A model generated the notes under the pieces. It saw only the letters and a list, made by a program, of their open reading frames with translations. It ran no database searches and was not told the DNA's origin. Both the position numbers and the translations under genes were made by a program. A stretch of 64,000 nucleotides of DNA from G963422565 sp963422565 (lineage in GTDB: Bacteria; Pseudomonadota; Alphaproteobacteria; MPNO01), in NCBI GenBank assembly GCA_963422565.1, contig OY730228.1:248001-312000 (forward strand), given 5' to 3'. How positions within the stretch are numbered: position 1 is the stretch's first letter; each line of letters opens with the position of its first letter. Of the stretch, positions 16,869 to 25,113 are shown in pieces.

Positions 16869-17661
16869 GCGCGCGTTCCTCCACCAGCAGGGTTTCGGCC
16901 GCAGCTGGGCGGACCTCCGGCCTGGGTGTCCGCCGAGTCAGCCAGACCACGCCCAGGAGGTCGACGATTCCGACCAGCGCACGTTCTAGATTGCCGTATT
17001 TGGAAACGCCGGTGGTTCTCGGACGGTGGCGCACGGGCAGCCCCAGGGCGCGGTATCCCCGACATTGCACGAGAGCCGGTATGAAACGGTGCAGCCCGGC
17101 GAAATAGGGCAGGTCCAAAAAGACCTCCCGGTTGATGAGTTTCAGCCCGCAGCCCGTGTCGGGGCACCCGTCGCGCAGCAGGAAGCGGCGTACCCGGTTG
17201 GCGGCGCGCGAGGCGATGCGCTTCGAGAGCGGATCGCCGCGGCGGGTGCGAATGCCGTAGACGAGGGCGGGGAGGGGCGCTTCGGCATCCAGGACGGCGG
17301 TCAGACGCGGGATGTCCCGGGGGTCGTACTGGCCGTCGCCGTCCATCAGGATCAGCCAGTCGCCGCGCGCGGCACGCGCGCCGGTCCGCAGCGCCGCGCT
17401 CTGCCCCGCCGGGCGGGCATGGCGGACCACCCGCAGCGCCGGTTCCTCGCGGGCCCGCCTGTCCAGGAGATCGGCGCTGCCGTCTTCGCTGCCGTCGTCG
17501 ACGGCGAGGATATCGAAGCCGTCGTTTCGGCCCTGAGCCGAGAGCAACTCGTCCAGCACGCCGCCGATCACGTCGACCTCGTCCCGCACCGGCAGAACGA
17601 CTGAGAGCTGCGCCGGTCCCGACGGCGGCGTCAGCGCCGGCATCGGCGAACGGCTGGTCAC
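16852..17661 (-). CDS. GT2 family glycosyltransferase, dolichol-/undecaprenyl-phosphate mannosyltransferase-like
   Basis: Cytoplasmic GT-A transferase (269 aa) that would link a nucleotide sugar to undecaprenyl phosphate. It shows LSVVLPVRDEVDVIGGV near residue 19, DDGSEDGS near 55 and the metal-binding DGDGQYDP near 106, then DTGCGLKLINREVF and VRHRPRTTGVSKYG. A hydrophobic tail (IVDLLGVVWL) may dock it to the membrane. It is the first gene of a three-gene minus-strand cassette. An ATG six codons downstream is an alternative start. Confidence 0.93.
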   Translation of the reverse strand: MTSRSPMPALTPPSGPAQLSVVLPVRDEVDVIGGVLDELLSAQGRNDGFDILAVDDGSEDGSADLLDRRAREEPALRVVRHARPAGQSAALRTGARAARGDWLILMDGDGQYDPRDIPRLTAVLDAEAPLPALVYGIRTRRGDPLSKRIASRAANRVRRFLLRDGCPDTGCGLKLINREVFLDLPYFAGLHRFIPALVQCRGYRALGLPVRHRPRTTGVSKYGNLERALVGIVDLLGVVWLTRRTPRPEVRPAAAETLLVEERARVGPR

Positions 17662-17919
17662 GATCTGCCGCGCATCCGCTGGGCGTTCCTGCCGATAGTA
17701 TGCGCGGTCATTTTATTGAAGCGTAACATTCGGCGAACATGGCCCCGGACGCATCCGTTGGCAACTGGCGGGCGGGTTTCCACGGTGCTGCGGTCGGCCG
17801 GAGCGGATCTCGGCTCGGCGCGCCGGGCTGGCCTCCTCACCCGTTTCCCGTCATCTTGCGGCCGACGAGAATCGAGCGGAGAACGAGCGGTGCGGATCCT
17901 TTCGCGACGGAAGCGGCCG

Positions 17920-19209
17920 ATGCATCTCGGACCTTTCCCGATGGAAAAGCTACGGCGCGTCGACGCGCCGACCACCCTGATAAGCGACTCGGTCAGGCGG
18001 GTTCCCAAACGAGCCGGATTCTTCATGCGCGCCCATCACGGCGATCTCGGCCCCACCGCGGCGCGCGAGATTCGCCGCTTCATCACCAAGAATCCGTTGA
18101 ACGCCGCGATGGGTCATCTGCATTGGAAGCAGGTGCCGGTCCACAAGGGGGAACCGGCGGACGAACGCGCGCCGCTCCCCGACGATCCCGAGGCGCTTTC
18201 CGCACATATCAAGGCGCTCTGCTACTTCCTCGACGCCGATATGGTCGGAATCTGCGAAATTCCCGACTATGCCTGGTTCTCTCACGAGGCCGATGGGACG
18301 CCGATCGAGACGCGCCACAAATACGCCATCGTCGTCGTCATCGACCAGGGATGGGATACCTTCGAAGCCTCCTCGGGAGACGACTGGATATCGGGGGCGC
18401 AAAGCTATCGCGCCTATCTCAAGGGCTCGACGATCTCCTGCATCGTCGCCGATTATATTCGGCGCCTGGGTTACCCGGCGCAGGCGCATTCGAACGCGCA
18501 TGGCGACGTGATGCAGATTCCCTTGATGCTGTTGGCGGGTCTCGGGGAAATGAGCCGGATTGGCGAACTGGTTCTCAACCCCTTCGTCGGGCCGCGGCAC
18601 AAGACCGCGGTCATCACCACCGATCTGCCGCTCGTCCCCGACAAGCCCATCGATTTCGGCCTCCAGGACTTCTGCGACAAGTGCCGAAAATGCGCCCGCG
18701 AATGCCCGGCCCAGGCGATCCCCTATGGCGGCAAGGTCCTTTACAACGGCTACGAAACCTGGAAGCCCGATGTCGAGAAATGTACCAAATACAGGGTGAC
18801 CAATCTCAAGGGATCCGCCTGCGGGCGCTGTATGAAGATGTGCCCCTGGAACAAGGAGGGGCTGCTCGCCCATCGTCTCGCGATGTGGGCCGCCATCAGG
18901 CTTCCGTTCTCGCGCCGTTTCCTCATATGGCTCGACGACAAGCTGGGATACGGCAAGCGCAATCCGATCAAGAAATGGTGGTTGGATCTGGTTAAGGAGA
19001 ACGATAGGATCATAACGCCCAAGGCGACCAATGCTCGTGATCTGAACCTCGCGCGTGCGGTCGGATCTCGCAATGACAAGGTCGCGGTCTACCCGGTCGA
19101 AAAGCTGCCGCGGGCCTCGGATACGGGTCCGGTTCCGGTCGATCGCCGCGCCGGGCTCCGCGATACCGAAATCGCCGAACAGCGGCTCCGCGACGCCCGC
19201 GGTTCCTGA
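17920..19209 (+). CDS. Reductive-dehalogenase-like Fe-S/corrinoid protein
   Basis: Cytosolic protein (429 aa from the ATG at 17920, behind GGAAG) with the reductive dehalogenase domain followed by two 4Fe-4S motifs: C252xxC255xxC258xxxC262P, then C288...C301xxC304xxxC308P. The central part (SCIVADYIRRLGYPAQAH, then GEMSRIGELVLNPFVGPRHKTAVI) is the part of these proteins that cradles the cobamide. Known relatives remove halogens from aromatic rings. There is no Tat leader, no RdhB anchor gene and no fused NAD(P)H-flavin reductase domain, unlike respiratory or self-sufficient types, so an external electron donor is required. The C-terminal 80 residues are basic and not family-like. The EamA exporter gene follows by 16 bases. 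Confidence 0.85.
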   Translation: MHLGPFPMEKLRRVDAPTTLISDSVRRVPKRAGFFMRAHHGDLGPTAAREIRRFITKNPLNAAMGHLHWKQVPVHKGEPADERAPLPDDPEALSAHIKALCYFLDADMVGICEIPDYAWFSHEADGTPIETRHKYAIVVVIDQGWDTFEASSGDDWISGAQSYRAYLKGSTISCIVADYIRRLGYPAQAHSNAHGDVMQIPLMLLAGLGEMSRIGELVLNPFVGPRHKTAVITTDLPLVPDKPIDFGLQDFCDKCRKCARECPAQAIPYGGKVLYNGYETWKPDVEKCTKYRVTNLKGSACGRCMKMCPWNKEGLLAHRLAMWAAIRLPFSRRFLIWLDDKLGYGKRNPIKKWWLDLVKENDRIITPKATNARDLNLARAVGSRNDKVAVYPVEKLPRASDTGPVPVDRRAGLRDTEIAEQRLRDARGS

Positions 19210-19225
19210 ACGCCGACACGGCCGA

Positions 19226-20137
19226 ATGTTCTCGCGGGCTTGTAGCCTCCTCGCGTCGCCCTATGCGGCGCTTACCGCCGCGATGTTCTTCTGGGCGTGC
19301 AGCACGGTCATCGTCCGCGGCGTCAGCGACACCGTGCCGCCGCTCGGGCTCTCGTTCTGGCGGACCCTTCTCGGCGCGGCGATCGTCCTGCCGCTCGTCT
19401 GGACGCCCTTGATCCGACAGGCCAGCCTCATCCGGCGCAATCTCGCGATGCTGCTCCTGCTTTCGTTCCTGCTGATCGTCGGCGGCAATGCCGTGCTGTT
19501 CGTCTCGTTGCAATACACGATCGCGATCAATGCCGGCGTCCTCAACTCGTTCGAGCCGGTTCTGATCCTGATCGTGGCTTGGGCGGTGTTCGGAGACCGC
19601 GTCTCACCATTCCAGGCCTTGGGGGTGGCCGTCTCCATCCTCGGCGTCCTTGTCCTGATCGGCCGCGGCGATCCCGCGCTTCTGGCCGCGCTTCGCTTCA
19701 ATACCGGAGATATCCTGATCCTCGGCGCGTTCACGAGCTGGGCGTTCTATGCGGTCTATCTGCGCAAGGCGCCGAACGAGCTCGACCCGGGGGCGATGCT
19801 GTTTCTCATACTCTTTCTCGGTGCTCTGCTTCTTCTTCCCTTCTATGTCGTCGAGGCGGTCTTCCACCGCCCGATGCGGGCCGACTGGCCGACGTTTCTC
19901 AGCGTCTTCGTGCTCGCCGTATTTTCCTCGGTCCTCGCGATCTTCATGTGGAACTACGGGCTCCGCCGACTGGGGGCCGGGAAGGCGTCGATTTTTATCC
20001 ACCTGATCCTCGTCTTCACCGTAATACTCGCGATCCTGTTCCTGGGCGAAAGCTTCGAACGCTATCACGCGGTCGGCATCGTCCTGATCCTGGTCGGGAT
20101 CTATTGCTCGACCGTCCGCGGCAGGGCTGCATCCTGA
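19226..20137 (+). CDS. EamA/DMT-family transporter
   Basis: Ten-segment inner-membrane protein (303 aa) made of two EamA repeats, with the second repeat beginning near residue 155 (DILILGAFTSWAFYAVYLRK). Typical features are FWACSTVIVRG in the first helix, LNSFEPVLILIVAWAVFGDRV closing repeat one and LGESFERYHAVGIVLILVG near the end. The start at 19226 is 16 bases after the reductive-dehalogenase-like gene; no strong ribosome site is visible, so coupling is likely. DMT carriers export metabolites or amino acids. The cargo is unknown. Confidence 0.92.
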   Translation: MFSRACSLLASPYAALTAAMFFWACSTVIVRGVSDTVPPLGLSFWRTLLGAAIVLPLVWTPLIRQASLIRRNLAMLLLLSFLLIVGGNAVLFVSLQYTIAINAGVLNSFEPVLILIVAWAVFGDRVSPFQALGVAVSILGVLVLIGRGDPALLAALRFNTGDILILGAFTSWAFYAVYLRKAPNELDPGAMLFLILFLGALLLLPFYVVEAVFHRPMRADWPTFLSVFVLAVFSSVLAIFMWNYGLRRLGAGKASIFIHLILVFTVILAILFLGESFERYHAVGIVLILVGIYCSTVRGRAAS

Positions 20138-20154
20138 CCGGGCGGCGCGGGCGC

Positions 20155-21372
20155 TCAGCCCCTACCCGGGGTCCGGCCGCGCACGGCGACGAAGCTCGCG
20201 AGCGCGACGATCAGCAGCACGCCGCCGGCCGCAAAGATCAGATCCGGGCGGCCGGTATCGATGGCCCACCCGAAGACCGGCGGGACCACCGCCATCCCGA
20301 TATGGCCCCCGGTCGACACGAACGCGAAGACCTTGCCGTGTTCCCCGGTCGGCGTGGCCGCGTGGACGATCAGGTCGCGCGTCCCCTGGACGATGCCGCG
20401 TAGGAGGCCGGCGGCGGTCAAGACGGCAACCAGCAGCAGCACCGGCAGCGAGACGGTGCCGACGGCGATCAGCAGAACGCCCGCGCCGATCAGCCCGACG
20501 ACCGCCGTCAGGTTCCTCGGGCCGAAGCGGTCGGCAATGACGCCGCCGACCAGAATGCCTGCGGCACCGCCCAGAATGAAGCCGGTGACGGCTCCGTTGG
20601 CGGTCGCGAGGGACGACGCCCCCATTTCCACCAGCGCGGAAGGAGCGAATGCGCGGACCCCGTTCACCGCCATCGCCATGACAACGAAGAACGAGAAGCA
20701 GAGCAGGATCGGCGGCGAGAACAGCAGCGCGACACCGGTCTGCGGGCCGCCGCCTTGGCGCGGGCGCGCGGTGGGCTCGGCCGCCGGCCCGGGGCTCTCC
20801 AGGATCGCGGAGAACGGCAGGAGGGCGAAGAACAGCGCGACCCCGACCATGCCGATCAGCAGGAAAGCGGCCCGCCAGTCCCACAGGGCGGCGAGGGCGA
20901 TCAGGAGCATCGGGGCTATCGCGTTCCCGAGATTGCCGCTCGCCGAGTGCAGCGTGAAGGCGCGCGCGAGGCGCCCTTCCGGGATCGCGCGCGACAGGAT
21001 CGCGTAGTCGGCCGGATGGTAGACCGCGTGCGCGGTGCCGGCGACGGTGAAGGAGAGCAGGAGCATCCAGTAGGACTGGCTGAAAGCGGCCGAGCAGATG
21101 GCGAGCGACTGGACGATCAGCCCGGCGAGCAGGACCCGGCGTCCGCCGATCCGGTCGACCAGGAAGCCGATCGGGACCTGCCCGAGCGCCGTCGCGACGC
21201 TGAACGCGGAGATGACAAGGCCGATCTCGGTATAGGAATAGCCGCCGTCCGCGACGACGACGTTCGCCAGCGGCGGCAGGCAGTAGGCGTACACATGACT
21301 CATCATGTGCGCCGCGCCCACCAGCGAGACGATCCGAATGGAATAGCCAAGCTCAGCCGATCGAACGCTCAT
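20155..21372 (-). CDS. MFS transporter
   Basis: Twelve-segment major facilitator (405 aa). The conserved loop between helices 2 and 3 reads GFLVDRIGGRRVLLAG, and the matching loop in the second half is GGVIADRFGPRNLT. The start at 21372 (MSVRSAELGY) places the first helix at residues 10-35; an upstream in-frame extension is arginine-rich and non-membrane. It converges on the EamA gene (17 bases apart) and is divergent from the catabolic cluster that starts at 21563, so it may import or export a compound of that pathway. Confidence 0.92.
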   Translation of the reverse strand: MSVRSAELGYSIRIVSLVGAAHMMSHVYAYCLPPLANVVVADGGYSYTEIGLVISAFSVATALGQVPIGFLVDRIGGRRVLLAGLIVQSLAICSAAFSQSYWMLLLSFTVAGTAHAVYHPADYAILSRAIPEGRLARAFTLHSASGNLGNAIAPMLLIALAALWDWRAAFLLIGMVGVALFFALLPFSAILESPGPAAEPTARPRQGGGPQTGVALLFSPPILLCFSFFVVMAMAVNGVRAFAPSALVEMGASSLATANGAVTGFILGGAAGILVGGVIADRFGPRNLTAVVGLIGAGVLLIAVGTVSLPVLLLVAVLTAAGLLRGIVQGTRDLIVHAATPTGEHGKVFAFVSTGGHIGMAVVPPVFGWAIDTGRPDLIFAAGGVLLIVALASFVAVRGRTPGRG

Positions 21373-21562
21373 TCCGCGCGACCCGACATCTTCGGGATCT
21401 CGGCCCGGCCGCCGCCGCGCCCATCCGGCCGGGCGGCGCGGACCCGGCGAGACTATTGTGCGCTCGGCCGCGCCGCCAGACCGGCCGCCGGGGAAAGTCG
21501 TTGCGTCCGCACCGCGCGGCGTGGACGATGCGTCCCGGTGGGGAGCCGCGAGGGGACGGGCG

Positions 21563-22558
21563 ATGCGGATCGACATCTACACTCATATCTTTCCGGGCCA
21601 TTTCTACGACGAGATGATGCGCGCCGCGCCGCGTCTCGGAAATATCGGCAAACGGATGCGGCAGGTCAGGCTGATCCATGATCTCGATGCCCGGTTCCGG
21701 CTGATGGACGAGTTCGGGGATTACGGTCAGGTGATCTCCCTTCCCAACCCGCCGCTCGAGGACGTTACGGACGCGGCGACGGGAACGCTGCTCGCCCGCG
21801 TCGCGAACGACGCGATGGCCGAGCTTGCCGCGCGGTATCCCGACCGCTTTCCGTCCTTCTGCGCGGCTCTCGCCATGCATGACATGGACGGCGCGATGGA
21901 CGAACTCCACCGCGCGATCGGCCAGCTGGGCGCGCGGGGCATCCAGATATTCACCAATGTCGGCGGCAAGCCGCTAGACCTGCCCGAATACCGCCCTCTG
22001 TTCGCCGCCATGGCCGAGTACGACCTGCCGATCTGGATGCATCCGGCGCGCGGCGCGGACATGCCGGACTACAAGAGCGAGGAGCGTTCGCGCTACGAGA
22101 TGTGGTGGTGCTTCGGCTGGCCCTACGAAACCTCCGTGGCGATGTCCCGCCTGGTGTTCAGCGGCCTGTTCGACCGGCATCCGGGCCTCAAGATCATCAC
22201 CCATCATATGGGCGGCATGATTCCGTTCTTCGACGGTCGCGTCGGCCCGGGCCTCGATGTGCTTGGGCAACGGACGACCGACGAGGACCATTCGCAGGTG
22301 CTCGCGCAACTCGAACGGCCGCATCTCGAATATTTCAAGATGTTCTATGGGGATACTGCGATGTTCGGCAGCAATCTGGGCATCAGATGCGGGCTCGAGT
22401 TCTTCGGCGTCGAGCACGCCCTGTTCTCGACCGACTGCCCCTTCGCTCCGATTCGCGAGACCATTGCCTCGATCGACGCGCTCGGCCTCGACGCCGCGGA
22501 CCGCGACAAGCTGTTCGGCGGGAATGCCCGCCGGCTCTTGCGCCTCGACGATGCGTGA
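21563..22558 (+). CDS. Amidohydrolase-2 family (ACMSD/gamma-resorcylate decarboxylase-like) protein
   Basis: TIM-barrel metalloenzyme (331 aa) of the family that includes ACMSD and non-oxidative aromatic acid decarboxylases, which cleave C-C or C-O bonds in ring catabolism. The expected N-terminal HxH metal pair is YTH (IDIYTHIFP), so the first His is replaced. The other ligands are present: IWMHPARG, ITHHMGGMIPFF and the catalytic Asp in FSTDCPF. The ATG at 21563 follows GAGGGGACGG. It opens the plus-strand catabolic cluster; the D-aminoacylase-like gene begins 9 bases after it. Confidence 0.92.
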   Translation: MRIDIYTHIFPGHFYDEMMRAAPRLGNIGKRMRQVRLIHDLDARFRLMDEFGDYGQVISLPNPPLEDVTDAATGTLLARVANDAMAELAARYPDRFPSFCAALAMHDMDGAMDELHRAIGQLGARGIQIFTNVGGKPLDLPEYRPLFAAMAEYDLPIWMHPARGADMPDYKSEERSRYEMWWCFGWPYETSVAMSRLVFSGLFDRHPGLKIITHHMGGMIPFFDGRVGPGLDVLGQRTTDEDHSQVLAQLERPHLEYFKMFYGDTAMFGSNLGIRCGLEFFGVEHALFSTDCPFAPIRETIASIDALGLDAADRDKLFGGNARRLLRLDDA

Positions 22559-22567
22559 GGGGCGCCG

Positions 22568-24163
22568 GTGACCGAAGATGTCCTGATTCGCGGCGGGACG
22601 GTCGTCGACGGGACCGGCGCCCGCGCCCGGCGCGCCGATGTCGCGTTGCGCGGTGGCCGGATCGCCGCGATCGGGCGCGACATCACTGCGGGTGGGGCCA
22701 GGGAGGTCGACGCTGCGGGAAGACTCGTCGCGCCGGGCTTCATCGACATCAAGACCCATTCCGACTGGACGCTTCCTCTGATGCCCTTCGCCGAGAGCAA
22801 GGTCTATCAGGGCGTGACGACCGAGGTCGTCGGCCATTGCGGTTATTCCTGCGCGCCGGTGCTTCCGGGCAAGGCCGAGGAATTGGCCCAATATCTCGGT
22901 CCCAGCGCGCCCTGGCTCACCTTCGCCGAAACGAGTTTCACCGACTATGCGGAGACCTATCCCGCGACATCGGTCAACCGGGCGATGCTGGTCGGCCACA
23001 ACACGCTGCGGTTGATGACGATGGGGATGGAGGACCGCCCGCCGGGGCCGGTGGAGCTCGACGCCATGCGGAGCTTGCTCGAGGAAGGGCTAGACGCGGG
23101 CGCCCTCGGCCTGTCGTCGGGGCTGTTCACCCCACCGGGATCCTATGCCGAATCGGACGAGATGGCGGCGCTCGGCCGCGCCCTCGCGGCGCGCGGCGGG
23201 CTCTACTTCACCCATCTGCGCAACGAAGCCGAAGCGGTCTTCGACGCCGTCGAGGAGGCGGTCGCGTTCGCCCGCGAAACCGGGGTTCATGTCCAGATCG
23301 TGCATATCAAGCTGTCGGGAACCGACAATTGGGGCAAGGCGGACCGGCTCGTGGCGCGGCTGGAGCGCGCCCGCCGCGACGGCGCGGCCGTCGATTGCGA
23401 TCTCTACCCCTACACGGCGGCGAGCAACCCGCTGCGCAATCTGTTCCCGAGCTGGCTGCAGGAGGGCGGTATCGACGCGATGCTCGCCCGTCTCGTTCGC
23501 CCGGAGGTCCGAGCCCGCCTCCGCGTCGAGTTGGAACGCGACGGCCTCAACAATTTCGGCCGCATCCCGTCATGGGACGCCGTCCGCATCTCGATTTCCC
23601 CCGATCGGCCGGAATTCGCCGGGCGGACGATCGGGGAGATGGCCACCCGGCGCGGCATCGCTCCGCTGGATGCGGCCCTCGACCATCTCGGCGCGGACCG
23701 CGGCCGGACGCGGGTGCTGGTGGGCTCGATCGCCGAGGACGATGTGCGGACGCTGCTCGCCGCGCCGGAGGTGATGGTGGGCTCGGATGGCAATTCCGTG
23801 GCGCCCTACGGGGTAACCGCGGGCGGCAAGCCGCATCCGCGCTTCTACGGAACTTTCGCGCGGGTGCTCGGGTATTATGTGCGTTCGCTTGGCCTGCTGC
23901 CCGTCGAGACGGCGATCCACAAGATGACCGGCGCGCCGGCCGCGGCCCTCGGTCTCGAAGGCCGCGGCGTCCTTCGTCCGGGCGCGGCCGCCGACGTGAC
24001 CGTCTTCGATCCGGAGACCGTCGCCGAGGCGGCGACCTACGAGGACCCGCACCGGCTGGCCGAAGGCGTCTGCCATGTCTATGTCAACGGCGTCGCTGTG
24101 CTCGCGAACGGCGCGCATACCCACGCCCGGCCGGGCGTGATGCTCCGGCGCGCCCGGTCCTGA
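22568..24163 (+). CDS. N-acyl-D-amino-acid deacylase / D-aminoacylase-like amidohydrolase
   Basis: Amidohydrolase-3 type metalloenzyme (531 aa, GTG start at 22568). It shows the family opening LIRGGTVVDGTG, metal-binding GFIDIKTHSDW near residue 62, the bridging Cys in VVGHCGYSCAP near 95, QIVHIKLSG near 244, and the C-terminal GSDGNSVAP and KPHPRFYGTFARVLG. Such enzymes hydrolyse N-acyl-D-amino acids, but relatives act on cyclic imides and other amides, so in this cluster it may open an amide bond of the growth substrate. It is 9 bases behind the amidohydrolase-2 gene. Confidence 0.9.
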   Translation: MTEDVLIRGGTVVDGTGARARRADVALRGGRIAAIGRDITAGGAREVDAAGRLVAPGFIDIKTHSDWTLPLMPFAESKVYQGVTTEVVGHCGYSCAPVLPGKAEELAQYLGPSAPWLTFAETSFTDYAETYPATSVNRAMLVGHNTLRLMTMGMEDRPPGPVELDAMRSLLEEGLDAGALGLSSGLFTPPGSYAESDEMAALGRALAARGGLYFTHLRNEAEAVFDAVEEAVAFARETGVHVQIVHIKLSGTDNWGKADRLVARLERARRDGAAVDCDLYPYTAASNPLRNLFPSWLQEGGIDAMLARLVRPEVRARLRVELERDGLNNFGRIPSWDAVRISISPDRPEFAGRTIGEMATRRGIAPLDAALDHLGADRGRTRVLVGSIAEDDVRTLLAAPEVMVGSDGNSVAPYGVTAGGKPHPRFYGTFARVLGYYVRSLGLLPVETAIHKMTGAPAAALGLEGRGVLRPGAAADVTVFDPETVAEAATYEDPHRLAEGVCHVYVNGVAVLANGAHTHARPGVMLRRARS

Positions 24164-24237
24164 ATCAGGACAGATACTCGGACTCTGCGGGCGGGCATGC
24201 TATGGTCGCGGCGGCGAGGCGTCGAAGGGATCGGGTC

Positions 24238-25113
24238 ATGGCCGGACTTGGCATCGTGCCGCTCGGGTCGGCGGTCGGCGCGCGCATCACCGGTATCGAC
24301 CTGCGGGAGGCGGTGGCTCCCGACACGGAAGCGAGCCTCCGCGCCGCATTCACGGATCATTCGCTCCTCTGCTTTCCGGGCCAGAAAATCTCCGCCCCGG
24401 ACCAGATCCGTTTCGCGGCCATTTTCGGTAGGGCCGACGGCGGGTATCGGCCTCCGTCGGCGAGTCTGGCCACGACCAACACGACCCGCGGTGTGATGCT
24501 GGTGAGCAATATCCGCAAGAACGGGCGGCAGATCGGCTCGCTGCCCGACGGGGAGATGCAGTTCCACTCGGACGGCGCGCACCGGACGGTGCCCTATCGG
24601 GCCACGACCCTGTTCGCGATCCGGATCCCGTCGCGCGGCGGCAATACGCTGTTCGCCAATCTCGCCGCCGCCTACGCGGCCCTCCCGGAAGGGCGGAAGA
24701 GATGGCTCGACGGGAAGCGGGCGCTGCATGTCTACAACTACGATTCGGTGACGCGCGACCTGATCGACGAGACCCGTAGGGACCTGTCCAGCGCGGTCCA
24801 TCCGCTGGTCGGAGTCCATCCCGATTCCGGCCGCCCCGCGCTCTATCTCAGCCGCCTGATGACCTGCGAGATCCTGGACGTGGAACCGGGGGAGAGCGCC
24901 TCGGTGCTGGAGGAATTGTTCGATCACGCCGAGAAGCCCGAGTTCGTCTATGAACACCGATGGACCCCCGGCGATCTGGTCGTCTGGGACAATCGCTGTC
25001 TGAATCATGCGCGAACCGATTTCCCGCCCGACGAAGACCGGTTGTTGCGTCGCTACACGATCTCCGAGCCCGAAGCCGCAGAAGAGGAAACAGGTAGATG
25101 TCGAAATTCGTGA
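24238..25113 (+). CDS. TauD/TfdA-family 2-oxoglutarate-dependent dioxygenase
   Basis: Fe(II)/2-oxoglutarate oxygenase (291 aa) with the facial triad H110, D112 (MQFHSDGAH) and H257 (NRCLNHARTDF), and a 2-oxoglutarate-binding Arg around residues 268-272 (DRLLRRYTI). Members hydroxylate sulfonates, aryloxyalkanoates, quaternary amines or aromatic side chains, which can split C-S, C-O or C-N bonds. The ATG at 24238 follows AAGGGA; an ATG at 24199 would add a basic extension. The last 16 bases overlap the next gene, so the two are translationally coupled and probably work on the same compound. Confidence 0.93.
   Translation: MAGLGIVPLGSAVGARITGIDLREAVAPDTEASLRAAFTDHSLLCFPGQKISAPDQIRFAAIFGRADGGYRPPSASLATTNTTRGVMLVSNIRKNGRQIGSLPDGEMQFHSDGAHRTVPYRATTLFAIRIPSRGGNTLFANLAAAYAALPEGRKRWLDGKRALHVYNYDSVTRDLIDETRRDLSSAVHPLVGVHPDSGRPALYLSRLMTCEILDVEPGESASVLEELFDHAEKPEFVYEHRWTPGDLVVWDNRCLNHARTDFPPDEDRLLRRYTISEPEAAEEETGRCRNS

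Noticed and set aside
22102..24200. Long plus-strand frame running into the TauD gene
   Set aside because: Only its last 291 codons are TauD; the part before is an out-of-frame shadow of the amidohydrolase and D-aminoacylase genes, not a giant fusion.
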